Shown: piece by piece, positions 1 through 11,740 of the stretch | How the letters are laid out: each line of letters opens with the position of its first letter | How positions within the stretch are numbered: position 1 is the stretch's first letter | Assembly: GCF_004379255.2 (NCBI RefSeq) | Contig: NC_056035.1 | Coordinates: 34,301,208-34,365,207, forward strand | Reading direction: 5' to 3' | DNA from: Salvia splendens | Taxonomy: Eukaryota > Streptophyta > Magnoliopsida > Lamiales > Lamiaceae | DNA length: 64,000 nucleotides | Program-made: the position numbers and the translations under genes | The notes under the pieces: generated by a model | What the model was told of the DNA's origin: nothing | Databases searched by the model: none | Seen by the model: the letters and a program-made list of their open reading frames with translations, nothing else

Positions 1-316
1 GAACCGATCACGTAGACCAGACCAGATCTCATGTGCATTGTCGATATACATGATGCTCGAGCAGATCTGGGGCGAAATGGAGTTCCTGATCCATGATACA
101 ACCATACTATTGCATCAAAGCCACGCCGAAAACAATAGATCATCATCGGCCGGCCGAAGAAGAGTGCCATTGATGAAAGCAACCTTGTTCTTCGCTAGAA
201 GTGCCGTAGTTACGGATCTACTCCAATTGATGTAATTTGAACCAGATAAAACTTAAGTTTCCAGAAGCTTCTAGATATGTTAACCCGGGCCGTGGGGCAT
301 TTGTTTGTGTGATCAG
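1..316. other. No gene recognised (probable intron or insert)
   Basis: I see no convincing coding sequence here. The stretch directly precedes a nucleoside hydrolase exon that starts after an AG acceptor at 315-316, so it is probably intron sequence or a degraded insertion. The only ORF (38-235, +) has no recognisable motif. Confidence 0.4.
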
Positions 317-678
317 GTGATACATTCTGGGACCCCAATCACTCTTGTGCCACTGGATGCCACCAACACCATCCCCATAACTGTGAACTTCTTTGAGGAG
401 TTTGAGAGGCGCAGTACTGCTTCAAGTCCTTGAAAATGGCTCGCGACACATGGTTTGATGATGAGTTCTTCACGGTACGCAGTTGCAGAAACATCATTTG
501 GTTTTAACTAGATGAAGTAGAATAACAACTTTGTGAAAAAAACATCACTTAGTGCAGAGTTATTTCATGTGGGATTCATTCCTATCGGGTGTGGCAGCTT
601 CCATCATGCTCACAGAAAACAACGTTAATGGGGAGAATGAGTTTGCTGAAATGGAGTACATGAATATCACAGTGATCA

Positions 679-3125
679 TGTAACGCCCCACTTTTTGAAT
701 CATAATTTTCGAACCCTAAAATTTTGCATTAAATGTTTTAATGTCGTGAAGTATGTGGATTAATTGACGAGTGAATTAATTGCTTGATTTCTATGTGACC
801 TAATTGTGCTTTGGAGTTGAGACTTGGTTTGAATAGTCAACATTGTTGGAGAAATGACGTGGCCATTGAATGGTCAATATCGTTGAAGACGTGACGAGAA
901 TATGGAATAGTCAATCTTGTTGAATTATGACGTGACTGTTTGAATAATCGATGCAGGGTGAAATATATTGTGGTGAATTATTTTCTAAGGGTAAGTGAGA
1001 TCAAATAGGATCATCAATAATTACCTTGCCCTTTTTATTTGAAATTTTCGACCACTATTATTTATTGGAGAGGAATTCTATTTTTTCCTGGATTTAATTA
1101 TTTGTTGGGATAATTATCCTAATTAAATCTAAAACCCGATTATTCTTTATTTCTCCATGAGAAATTCGACCCCTACCTTATTCCTAGGGATATTTCGAAA
1201 TTTCCCCTTATTTAAGGGAAGAAGGAATTGTTTATTATATATTTTGATCCCTTATTTATTCCCTTCCATGAATAAATATAAATATTCTAGCAAATCTTAC
1301 CATACCTAAGGAGATCTTGCCATATCCTATTTTTATTAGGATTTGAGTTTAATTCCTTTTGGGAGAAGGAATAAAATTGCCTACTCCATATATTATTGGG
1401 AGTATTTTTATTTTTATTCTGCTCCGTATTATTTTATTCTACTCCGTGAAATACCAAATTAAATCATAGGTTAAATACCCTAGATTTCGAATTCCTCCTA
1501 ATTTTCTCTCCTAATTCACGCCAACTTCCACTCTTCCATATCTTTTCAAATCTTTAATTTATTTAATTAAATATTATATCTTGCACTCTATAAATAATAG
1601 AGAAACCCTAAACCTAAATAAAAACTACACGCCTCTCTCTCCCAAATTCACGCCTCTCACTTCTCCCACTCCCTCTCAATTTTTCTTCTATTTTTCTCCT
1701 TGAATTCTTCATCTTTTGAGAAGAATTTAAGTTGAAGCCTCAAGAATTTTTGAAGAATCAAGATTATACTTTGTTTCTACCGATCGTTTCTATCAAGAAG
1801 AGGTATTTTTGTTTGATCTGTCTTTCCTCATCCAATCGTTTAATCGATGTTCTTGAACCATCATGCATATAGATCGAGTGAAAAAGGGGAACCCAATTGA
1901 TGAATGGGATGTGTGTGTGTGTGTCGGCGTGCGTGTGTGTGCGTGTTGTGTGTGTGCGTGCGTGTGATGTGTGTTGAGGAACACTCATGCGTGACCTTGA
2001 TTTGATGATAGATCTGGAGTTGTGTGTGAATAAATGGATATGAAGAGCATGTCTTGATTGTGAATGATAAATATACAACGAATCGATGGGCAAAAGGGAA
2101 ACGTTGGGGACATGCATGATTTTGAGTCAATGATTGAGACTGATTTGTGTTACACATAATTTAAAGGTGATAACTCGCGCTCTCAGCGTGATAGCAAGGG
2201 GAAGAAAGTACTTAAGATCTAAGCAGACGAGGTGGGCTTTCTTTTAAATAAGGACGATGTCCTAAATGTTTTATCGATGGGAATGAAATTGTGTTTATCA
2301 TGCCTTGTTTGATTTTAACGTGCCTATCTGATATGGCTTGAAGCCATTATTATTTAAATCGAATTCGGGTCCTCGTAGGGCCGCAAACCCTACTTGGACT
2401 AGTGTACACCTTTGGTAGACTGTGTGCTAGCGTACGGGCTGGCCGGTCTAGTGACTTGGTTTGTGGCCACATTCCATGTCATGTATTGGCAGGTATGGTT
2501 AACGTCTATGGGAAAATGACTGATCAATTGACTTTTACAATGAGAAATGATTTTGAGTGTCTCGGGCCTTTCTAAAGCTAAACCCCGATGGTTACTTATG
2601 TATGGCATGATAAATAATACTTTTATTGAAAATGTTTTCGGCATGAGCCCCATGAGTATTATTATAGTACTCAGCCCTGCATGTGTTTTCCTTATGTGCA
2701 GGTTGAGTGGCGACGAGCGGTTGGTGGTGTTGAGAAAATTAATTAAATTTATGAGACTGTCTTGGAACTCCGAGTGTCGTCGTGTCTTCACACATGACTT
2801 CACTTTTCTCTTGGATGCTTCCGCTAAAACATGATTACTCTTATCTTTGGGTTAATACTGAAACTATTGAATTCTTGTTTGAGAGATTGAGACATGTTAC
2901 GTTTTGGATTATTTTGAGCCTTGCCCTTTTGACCTAAATTATGGTAGTCATTCTTCATTGGATTTCATTGCTAAAGCGTGACCTTCTTTTCCTATACTTA
3001 ATTGTTCATTAAATACTTTGGTCAAACCTTTTTGATGAAACCCTAGCCTATTTTCCTTGTTACATTTGAGTCCGTTTAAGTCGCGATCGCCGCATTTATT
3101 ATACCCTAGAAGGGCGGTCGTGACA
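679..3125. mobile_element. Solo LTR (2,447 bp), probably Ty3/gypsy
   Basis: Begins TGTAACGCCCC and ends GGTCGTGACA (5'-TG...CA-3'). It is flanked by the 5-bp direct repeat GATCA at 674-678 and 3126-3130. Removing it plus one TSD copy restores the reading frame ...ITV-ITSNEPYG... of the nucleoside hydrolase exon. No gag or pol coding is present inside, so this is a solo LTR left by LTR-LTR recombination. It holds a TATA-like motif (CTATAAATA, about 1588) and a TG-rich microsatellite. Confidence 0.9.
1910..1978. repeat. (TG)n-rich microsatellite inside the solo LTR
   Basis: An imperfect TG/GTGCG dinucleotide run. The minus-strand ORFs reading through it (His/Thr/Arg-rich) are repeat artefacts. 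Confidence 0.85.
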
Positions 3126-5018
3126 GATCACCTCAAACGAGCCATATGGTGCATCGGATGGATCAAACCCATTATTCAATGGAGTCCGAAAACCAAAGTT
3201 TGGTTTAAGAAGAGATGGTGTTCACAGCGGCCATGTTCAGACTGGACTGCGCGATCCATTTCGCATTGCGAAGAATGGGAAGGGCAGGTGCAAGGTTATT
3301 CATCTTACCACCTCTCTTACCTAATTCATTTGTAGCTAGATGTGCCTAGAGCATACTTCTGATGTGTTGCTATATTACTTAGGATGGATATACTGCAGAA
3401 GTGACTGGTGAAGGAGGCGTACGCGTTCTTGTAGCTGTGAGAGCTAAGCCTAATCGCGACAGAAACAGCAAATTGAACAGATAATTTTTTGGGAACTTTC
3501 TAAATGTGAGTTTGTGAGTTTTTTTTCTCTCCATAATCTCACATCTCTTGCTTCATGAGATCATGAGAAGTTAAGAATGATGTGATAATGTTTCAGGTTT
3601 TGAACAAAAAAGAACAATCTGGAAAGTTCAATTTCACAAAGCAATTTCCTCACTACAAAGAAGTCCTGTACAGGCCAGACCTTAAAGGAAGGCAGCTTGG
3701 AAAGAAGGTCGTTTTCGACATGGATATGAGTGCTGGAGATTTTCTAGCACTCTTTTATCTCCTAAAACTACCTGTTGAAGTTGTAGATCTCAAGGTGAAT
3801 CCATTCTTTGCATCCTTCACTTTTTTTCTTTCTATCTCCGTTAGTAGTTTCTAATAAGCACATTAGTTGCATGTAGGCAATCATAGTGAGTCCTACAGGA
3901 TGGGCGAATGCAGCAACGATTGATGTTGTCTATGACCTTTTACACATGATGGGACGCGATGACATTCCCGTTGGTCTAGGAGATGTGTTTGCAGTCAACC
4001 AGACTGATCCCATTTTCTCAGCTATTGGAGACTGCAAGTACATCAAGGCCATCCCACATGGTAGTGGCGGCTTTCTTGACTCCGACACCCTCTATGGACT
4101 TGCTCGTGATTTACCACGTAGCCCTCGGAGGTATACAGCAGAAAATTCAGTGAAATTTGGAGCTCCTAGAGATACTGAACACCCTGAACTAAGACAGCCC
4201 CTAACTCTTGAGATATGGCAGTCATTAATAGAGTCTCTCACGCCCGGATCAAAAGTTACTATTTTGACAAATGGGCCATTGACAAATGTTGCAAAGATTA
4301 TTCTTTCGGGCGAGAAGTCGACTTCTGCCATTGAGGTATGTGGACAAAAGCAAGAAAAAGATAAGATTAGTGTTATGTTTGTGTAATAATTTCTGTTGAT
4401 TCTTTCACTAAATCTGCAGGAGATATTGTTAGTTGGAGGGCACATTGGCAAAAATGAAACAGATAAAGGAAATGTCATCAACACTCCAACAAACAAATTT
4501 GCAGAGCTCAACATGTTTCTTGATCCTTCAGCTGCAAAAAGAGTTTTTGAGTCTGGACACAAAATCACACTAGTCCCACTCAACGTACAACGACGAGTCA
4601 GTCGATTCAATGGGATTTTAGCCAGCCTCCGCCTCACAAACAAGACACCTGAATCAATATTCGCAAGGCGTCTGTTTTCAAGACTGCACTCGTTAAAAAG
4701 GACTCATCCCAGATATCAACATGTGGTATGGTAGAAACATCTTAAAATTGCCACCTATGTTTTTAATTGTGACTTTTACTTCAGGTCTCCGTTGACCTTT
4801 TGCAGGATATGTTTTTGGGGGAAATTCTTGGTGCAGTGATCTTAGGAGGCAATGAGCTGTTCCTGAAGACGATGTATATAGTGAAGAATCTTGGCGTGCT
4901 AGCAACGGGCATGCTGTCCAAAGACGGGCAGATAACTATAGATGAGAACAGTGGTGGTTTGGTAAGAGTGTTGGACAGCAATCACGTTTCAAGACGAAGA
5001 TCCAGAAGCCATACATAC

Positions 5019-5748
5019 CCTTGAACGTTTTGGTCGTCACATAAGCTGCGGAAGGCAATACAAGCACTTGTCACTCTCGCAGCCCCAATACTGTAAAAGT
5101 CTTACTCAATGTTATCTACAAGTTAGCCTTTGATTTTAATCTTGATACTTTTATTACATCATACAAACAGACCATGTTGAGAATTGAGACCAAGAAATCC
5201 AGTCTTGTAGTACATTCACCATAAAAATCAAAGTTAGATTAGAATTCCAAAATCACACAAACAAACACAGATAGCATGTTATTACCTTGAGCTGCTACCT
5301 TTCAGTTGGTGTACATTAGCATCAACCTTCTTAAAGTCCACACTCTGCTCATTCCTGCACACATGCAGCAACCAACAACTATTATTACTGTAAAACACAC
5401 ACACACTCACACACTCACACATATATAGATAGATAGATAGAATCATAGAGAGAGATAGAGAGGGAATAATGACAAGGTCTGGGAGAGTTGATTCAGAATT
5501 TGTTGACAATCTTCAAAGAAAAAGGGTCACCACTTCCATCACAAAATCAGGATTGCTCTCATCTCGAAGCATCAGCAGCTGAATAAACTGACCATCCAAG
5601 AGTCCCTTCAACCAAACAAACACAAAAACATCAAAACCAACAAACAACAAAACAAATTATGATCAGCAGTTTCCCCATGTCGTGTTGTTACCTCACGAAA
5701 CAAGGTTTTACTAGATTCAATATAGCTCCTTTGCAACTGAACCTCCAT
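5019..5748 (-). pseudogene. AHP: Histidine-containing phosphotransfer protein (AHP), truncated
   Basis: AHPs carry phosphate between cytokinin sensor kinases and response regulators. Four exons are readable on the minus strand: 5748-5692 (start ATG 5748-5746, MEVQLQRSYIESSKTLFRE), 5605 to about 5480 (GLLDGQFIQLLMLRDESNPD...), 5354-5286 (...VDFKKVDANVHQLKGSS) and 5090-5019 (SIGAARVTSACIAFRSLCDD). The phospho-accepting His of the HQLKGSS motif is kept. Exon 2 has an extra base in a T-rich run (near 5512), so LF-FEDCQQIL shifts frame into a stop. The usual last exon (helical C-terminus) is absent: below 5019 the DNA is the 3' end of the nucleoside hydrolase. Intron 2 holds a CA/GATA/GAGA microsatellite. 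I infer a dead fragment. Confidence 0.8.
5392..5466. repeat. Compound microsatellite (AC)n-(GATA)n-(GA)n
   Basis: A run of ACACAC/TCACAC followed by GATA and GAGA units, inside the second intron of the AHP pseudogene. Confidence 0.85.
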
Positions 5749-6251
5749 TTGATCAAAGGTGGAGCACAAAATGAAGATCTTGAGAAATAGTACTAAGTTT
5801 TACTACTTACAAAAATATAAGAGATATAAATGCTTTCATAGAGGATTTGGTGAATTTAGTGTTGTACTACTAAAGATCCAAATTTTTCCTGTTTTATGGT
5901 GATAGCTAGCAGTACAGTTTTGGGCTATCTCCAACATACTATGGTATCAAAACTGAGCCTCCAAATACGGCCCCCATGTTCTATCCAACTATTCTTTTCT
6001 TTTTCTTTTTAAATCATATTAGTGCAAAATTCTACATGTTGTCACCTACAACTATATTCATCACAAATCATAAAAGATTGAATTTTTGTGAATATTAAAG
6101 ATTGGAGGGGGCAAAATCTATTATCATAATATATTCATCACAAATCATAAAAGATTGAATTTTTTACATGAATGATTTTTTTTGGAAACACAAGGATTGT
6201 TGCGAATGATATTGAACATAGAATTTCTTCTAATAAAGTTTCATTAGTATG
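5749..6251. other. Intergenic, AT-rich, no gene seen
   Basis: This is probably the former AHP promoter region. A motif ATTCATCACAAATCATAAAAG occurs twice (about 6055 and 6130), indicating a short local duplication. No coding signal was seen. Confidence 0.5.
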
Positions 6252-6259
6252 GCTCATAT

Positions 6260-9204
6260 CAAAAGTTAGGCATGCACAACGGTTCCGAACCACCGGTTCC
6301 GGTTCATGAACCGGCGGTTCACGGTTCATCATATGCATGAACCGGAACCGGCCTGCCAAGGGTCCCGGCGGTTCCGGTTCCGGTTAAAAAAACCGCAGGT
6401 TCACGAGGCGTTTCAAAACCGCCGGTTTTTGGCATGAACCGGCGGTTCAACCGAATTTTTTTTTAAAAAAAATACTTTTTATTTATAAAAATTGATTTTT
6501 ATACTTAAAAACAATTTTTACAAATAAATGAATACAAGAAATTCATAATAGCCCATAGATATTTGATGGGCTTGTGAATTTATGAAACCATTCTTGGTTG
6601 TTTCTTTTTTATAGAGACATCCTTGAATGTTTTATGTTTCACTTTCGATGTGGGACAAAATCATTTTTGGTTGTTTTTCTTTTATAGAGACATCCTTGAA
6701 TGTTTTATGTTTCACTTTCGATGTGTGACAAAATCATTTTTGGTTGTTTCTCTTTTATAGAGACATCCTTGAATGTTTTTTGTTTCACTTTCGATGTGAA
6801 AAAATATGTTGAAGTATTTTCTTTTATAACTACATGTTTAGAGCATTCATTCATCTTTTTCCAATGTGTGATACAAAACTTTCTTTTATCTTCTACTTTT
6901 CTTCATGTTTTGTATAATATATATAAACAAAATTATTATTCAAATATATTCTTGATTGATAAAAATAAAGAATTATTGAGAAATATGATTTGTATATAGA
7001 AAATATTTATTTGTATAATAATTATTGTTAGGTTTATACAATTTGTATAAGAATTATTCTTTCAATGTGTATAATATTATTTATTAGTTAACATATATAT
7101 AAATTTATAAACCTAAGCAAATCATTAAATATGGAATATTTAATCCAATATACTCTCATCCAAGTATTGGCATTTTAAAAATCAAATCCAACTTTAAGTA
7201 TGGAGTAATTTTTTTTTGTCTTTTTAGTCTTTATTATGTATAAAATGTGCTTAAACAAATTTCAAACAATAAGGTGAAAGTTACAATTTTATTGATAATA
7301 AATTTGAATAAGACTAAAAATTACAACTTATAATGAATATATTTTATTTACAAAAATTAATAAACACTACTTAAAGTTAAACCTTTTGATTTTTAAAATA
7401 TCAATACTTAATATTGGACTTGAGCATTTAAATAGGAAGAGAGTGTATTGAATTATAGGGAAAACACTACTTGAATTATAGTGTATTGAATTATAGAGAG
7501 TGTATTTCAACTTATAATGAATATATTTTATTTACAAAAATTAATAAACACTACTTAATATTTTATTTATCATTAATGATTTGCTTATGTTTATAAATTT
7601 ATGTATATGTTAACTAATAAATAATATTATACACATTGAAAGAATAATTCTTATACAAATTGTATAAACCTAACAATAATTATTATACAAATAAATATTT
7701 TCTATATACAAATCATATTTCTCAATAATTCTTTATTTTTATCAATCAAGAATATATTTGAATAATAATTTTGTTTATATATATCGTACAAAACATGAAG
7801 AAAAGTAGAGACAAAAGAAAGTTTTGTATCTCACATTAGAAAAAGATGAATGAATGCTCTAAATATGTAGTTATAAAAGAAAGTACTTCAACATATTTTG
7901 TCTCACATCGAAAGTGGAACATAAAACATTCAAGGATGTCTCTATAAGAGCATCCACAATGGCGCCTATCGCACCGCCTATCACACCGCCGGCGCTAGGC
8001 GGTCGCTAGGCGGTCGCTAGGCGAACCATTGGAGGAGCCGAAAACCGCCGAGCGGTTTTCCGGAAATCAATTTCGCCTAGCGCTAGGCGGTCAAAATCCG
8101 TTGGGCTATGTGTTGGGCGATCCGCTCGGCTCCATTGCAGCGCCCGGATCGCCCAGCGCATAGCCTAGTGAATTTTTTATTTTTTATTTTTAATTTTCGA
8201 AACACTATATATACGCGATTTGCACTTCATTTTCATTCGCACCACTTGTATTTTTTATTAATGTACTTTTTTAAAAATTTTGTATTTTTTTAATTTATTG
8301 TACTTTTTAAAAAAAATTAAAATAGTATTATTAATGTTTCTCGTATATGTCTCGTAAATTAAATTCCGTATATTGTGTTATTAGTGATGTGGCTATTGAT
8401 GTGGCTGGGCTATTTATGATATGGCTAGGCTATGGCTGGGCTATTTCTGATGTGGCAGGAGGATTTTTAGTATTGATGATGTGGCAGGAGGAGTTTGTGG
8501 CTAGGCTATGACTGGGCTATTGCTGGGCTATAACCACTGTGGATGCTCTAAAAGAGAAACAACTAAGAATGATTTTGTCCCACATCGAAAGTGGAACATA
8601 AAATATTCAAGGATGTCTCTATAAAAAAGAAACAACCAAGAATGATTTTGTCACACATCAAAAGTGGAACATAAAACATTGAAGGATGTCTCTATAAAAG
8701 AGAAACAACCAAGAATGAGTTTGTCCCACATCGAAAGTGGAACATAAAACATTCAAGGATGTCTCTATAAAAGAGAAACAACCAAAAATGGTTTCATAAA
8801 TTCGCAAGCCCATCAAATATATATGGGCTATTACGAATTTCTTGTATTCATTTGTTTGTAAAAATTGATTTTAAATATAAAAATCAAATTTTATAAATAA
8901 TAATTTTTAAAGAAATTCGGTTGAACCGGCGGTTCAAACCGCCGAACCGCCGGTTCAAGGTTCACGATTTTGCCGACCCTGAACCGGCGGTTTGAACCGT
9001 TGAACTGCCGGTTCAAACCGGTAAACCGCAGGTTTTGAACCGCCGGTTCACGGTTCACGCATCCTTCGACCCTGAACCGGCCCGTTGGAATCGGCAACCC
9101 ACCGGACGGTTCAAACCGCCGGTTCCGGTCCCGGTCCCGGTTCATGAATCGGCGGGCCCGAACCGGCGGTTAACTGCCGGGCCGGTTCGGTTTGTGCACG
9201 CCTA
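6260..9204. mobile_element. hAT-like fold-back element, non-autonomous (about 2.9 kb)
   Basis: The left end TAGGCATGCACAA (6267) and the right end TTGTGCACGCCTA (to 9204) are inverted repeats. The 8-bp GCTCATAT at 6252-6259 and 9205-9212 fits a hAT TSD, leaving a 7-bp filler (CAAAAGT) on the left. Both subterminal regions are packed with GAACCGGCGGTTC-type palindromes. The interior is a large imperfect inverted repeat: the left arm (about 6540-7130) repeats ATCCTTGAATGTTTTATG and is mirrored in the right arm (about 7560-7960 and 8560-8880). No transposase ORF. A PIF/Harbinger MITE is nested at 7948-8548. Confidence 0.75.
7948..8548. mobile_element. PIF/Harbinger MITE nested in the fold-back element (601 bp)
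   Basis: The TIRs are GAGCATCCACAATGG... and ...CACTGTGGATGCTC, with TSD TAA at 7945-7947 and 8549-8551. The interior has repeated CTAGGCGGT and GGCTATTGCTGGGCTA blocks. The ends are nearly the same as those of the transposase-bearing element at 49480-51394, which is a likely source of mobilising enzyme. Confidence 0.85.
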
Positions 9205-9413
9205 GCTCATATATAATGACAACGAATTCACCTTGTCGCGAGAATCAATCAAGTTGATGTGTCTAAGTTCCAATAGCGGTTCATGAACCGGCGGACCCGA
9301 ACCAGCGGTTAACCGTCGGGCCGGTTCGGTTTGTGCACGCCTAGCTCATATATAATGACAGCCAATTCACCTTTGTCGCGAGAATCAATCAAGTTGATGT
9401 GTCTAAGTTCCAA
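9139..9413. repeat. Tandem duplication of about 137 bp spanning the element end
   Basis: The segment from GGTTCATGAATCGGCGGGCC through GTCTAAGTTCCAAT occurs at about 9139-9275 and again at 9276-9413 with a few differences. Each copy contains the right TIR plus flanking DNA, including the GCTCATAT target copy. Confidence 0.85.
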
Positions 9414-9821
9414 TTGTATTGGAATTCACATCTCTTTAGAATAAAAAAGTAGAGTTTGAATGTTAGATTTATTTAAAACGTACACATAAATGGAGTACTA
9501 TATTAGTAGCAATCACAAGATTGCAGAATCCATTTTCAGAGAATACAGATATGATGATTGATGTTTGTTGAAAAATAGATGTGCATTAGGTTTGTTGGAG
9601 GTCCCAGTTAAAAAAACAATTGGATTTTACGTTTATAAAATGTGTAAATAGAATGAATTATTTGCACAGGACAAAGATTGTACAGTTGATCTGGATGAAT
9701 TAACCGCACATGTTAGGATTTATATATCTAATTTTTTTTTTTTTTTACCAGTTCCCGACACCTAAGTCGACATAGACCAGAGAATCAGATCCTACAGTAG
9801 CTGCTGTCGGTTTTTTTTTCC
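9414..9821. other. Intergenic, no gene seen
   Basis: AT-rich sequence with a poly-T run near 9732-9746. No coding or RNA gene signal was recognised. Confidence 0.5.
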
Positions 9822-9824
9822 TTA

Positions 9825-11594
9825 GAGCATCCTCAACCGTGCTCTTGCCAGCGGCACAGTTGTGGGCCCAACCCCACTCTTTCTGCCTGCTCTCTGGCAA
9901 GAGCACGATACCCACAGCTGTGCTCTTCCGCAATGACGAGCACGATTAATTTAAAATTCAATTACACAAAAACATTTCCATAATACTAAAATTCATTAAA
10001 AACCACAATAAATATTACAAATTACAAATAAAATAAAAAAGACATAATTAAAATCCTAAAAATTAAAAATTACATAATTAAAATCCTAAAAATTAAAAAT
10101 TACATAATTAAAATACTAAAAATTTAAAATTACATAATTAAACTCCTAAAAATTAAAATTACATGATTATTGGCTAATATTACCCGAGGAAGACAACGCA
10201 TCCGGCGGCACCAACCCCAATTATTTTTTGAGACTCAATATCATGTCCTCATGCGTTTGAAGTTGCGTGAGGGTCATAGTTGACCTATCGGCCATATTGA
10301 GTTGGGCCAAAAGGGCACACTACGAGTTGTTCGGGGGTGGAGGTGGAACATAGGGTGCGGGTTCGGGGGCGGGGGCCGTTGGAGTCGCGGAGCGCCGGCG
10401 GTCGGCCGCCGCCTTCTTCCTTCCTTGCGGTCGGCGTTGGGAACCGCTTGGTCCGGCGTCGGGGCTACCCAAGTTAGCTCCGGCGAGTTGGCTAGCCACT
10501 TCTTCGGAGCTGGAGTCGGATAGGGATACCGACCTTGACCATTTGGAGGAGCCGCTCGAGGAGGATGTTACGCCTCCCATATACCTCGGGTGGAACCGCG
10601 TTTCCTGCCAAACATTGAGGTACTTAAACGACTTACCGTTCAAGGATTGGTAGGTGCTCAGAGCGGCAGTGATGATGTCGACCTCGCTCCGGCCGCTCCC
10701 GGCATTCCGCTACTCCTAAAGGAAATAGCCATTGAACTTGCCAATTTCTTCGTTGGCTCGGCCGATGCAGTTGCGCACCTTACTCTCGTTGCGCTCGATC
10801 ATTCCCGGCGGCCGGTTTGCATTGTACCGGCGAGAGACGCGCCACCAAAAGTGATCGTCGGATTGGTTCGTGCCAACCGTCGCATCTCCGGAGATTTCGA
10901 AGTACGCCTTGAACAATTTATCCATCTCCGCCGGAGTGTACGGTGTTCGGACACCGCTACGAGTAGGAGCCGACGGAGTTTGGGAGGGGGCGGTCGGCCT
11001 AGGCTCCGGTGTCCACCCGTATCGCCCTTCGGAGGCACCTTGGTCGTCTATTGGGTATGGCCGGTAGCCACCCGGAACGTCCGAATCTTGGGTGAGAGGA
11101 GGGGCCGAATATTCCGTTTCCGGACTAGGAAACGTTTGTGCACCAAACCATTCGGGGTTCCAACCGTGAGAGGGCGGGTTGTCATCGCCTTGGCCGAACA
11201 TTGTTAGGGTATGGGAGAATGAAGATGAGAATGGATATTGGAGAATGAAGATGAGAATTTTGTAGTTTGATGTGAATTTTTGGGTGTGAAAGTGGGGGGT
11301 ATTTATAGATGAAAGTGTGTATTTTTGGGGGGGGGGGAAAAAATAAAAAAAAGTGTAAAAAACGGTAATAAACGGTTATAATTTTTTTGGGAAGTGATTT
11401 TTTTATCGGTTTTTTTAATTAAAACCCGATTTTAAATTTAAAAAAATATTTAAAGGCAACGGCTATGCCTTTGCCCAATCGCCGCGCGACACGTCAGCTG
11501 CTCGATGGCGCGGTGCGAGCGCGGCGGCAGCGAGACACATCCGTTCCAGAGGCGCGGACGGCGGTGGCGACGACTGCCACCGTTGCGGATGCTC
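9825..11594 (-). mobile_element. PIF/Harbinger element carrying only ORF1 (1,770 bp)
   Basis: The TIRs GAGCATCCTCAACCG and (right, reversed) GAGCATCCGCAACGG are flanked by TSD TTA at 9822-9824 and 11595-11597. It contains a decayed Myb/SANT-like ORF1 on the minus strand but no DDE transposase. Autonomous Harbinger elements normally carry both, so this is a deletion derivative. Confidence 0.85.
10320..11201 (-). pseudogene. Harbinger ORF1, Myb/SANT-like (trihelix) DNA-binding protein
   Basis: In PIF/Harbinger transposons the ORF1 protein has a Myb/SANT-like domain and helps the transposase bind the ends and enter the nucleus. One continuous frame runs from ATG 11201 to a stop at 10320 (about 293 codons), broken by two in-frame TAG codons at 10716-10718 and 10710-10712; both are one transition from CAG. 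The Pro/Ser-rich N-terminus is followed by the SANT-like core (RTPYTPAEMDKLFKAYFEIS, FWWRVSRRYN, ESKVRNCIGRANEEIGKFNG), then SEVDIITAALSTYQ, FKYLNVWQETRFHPRY and a Ser/Arg-rich and Pro-rich tail with QGRKKAA. The motif order matches plant proteins often labelled Myb-like or No-apical-meristem-associated. Inactive unless the stops are read through. Confidence 0.8.
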
Positions 11595-11740
11595 TTATGT
11601 CCGCTGTTGGTCAACAACTCTCTCTACTCTCTCCTTATATTCATGCAAAAAGTTTGAGAACCCAATCCAAGGAACCTCACCGTCCCTTAAACTACTATTT
11701 GAGTGTTCCACTGTACTTTATTCCTCCATCCCTTAACTAA

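Larger units (their letters stand above)
317..4997 (+). pseudogene. NSH3: Nucleoside hydrolase (NSH3-like, large two-domain plant type), disrupted
   Basis: Plant NSH3-type proteins are extracellular inosine-adenosine nucleoside ribohydrolases with two hydrolase modules. Visible exons are 317-474, 558-678 resuming at 3131-3294, 3383-3505, 3597-3794, 3877-4335, 4420-4725 and 4806 to about 4997. They encode family landmarks: TPITLVPLDATNTIP, ARDTWFDDEFFT, EYMNIT, KPKFGLRRDGVHSGH, then the second module with VVFDMDMSAGDF, SPTGWANAATIDVVYDLL, DTLYGLARDLPRSPRRYTAE and LVGGHIGKNE. Damage seen directly: a small indel near 418 shifts frame before the QYCFKSLK segment; a 2,447-bp solo LTR sits inside the second exon; GAA to TAA gives a stop at 3482-3484. 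The second module is otherwise open. The 5' end is missing or lies left of the window, and the last exon is uncertain because an AHP remnant begins at 5019. The family call is firm; the gene symbol is by similarity from memory. Confidence 0.85.

Noticed and set aside
1764..2157. Three overlapping minus-strand ORFs (60-117 codons) rich in His, Thr and Arg
   Set aside because: They read through the TG microsatellite of the solo LTR; composition is a repeat artefact.
4092..4643. Minus-strand 183-codon ORF
   Set aside because: Crosses two nucleoside hydrolase exons and an intron in antisense; no motif.
6270..6450. CCGGTT repeats as a possible CRISPR or CpG regulatory island
   Set aside because: They coincide with hAT-type termini at several loci and vary in spacing.
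10590..11207. Plus-strand 205-codon ORF
   Set aside because: Antisense shadow of the SANT-like ORF1 of the Harbinger element.
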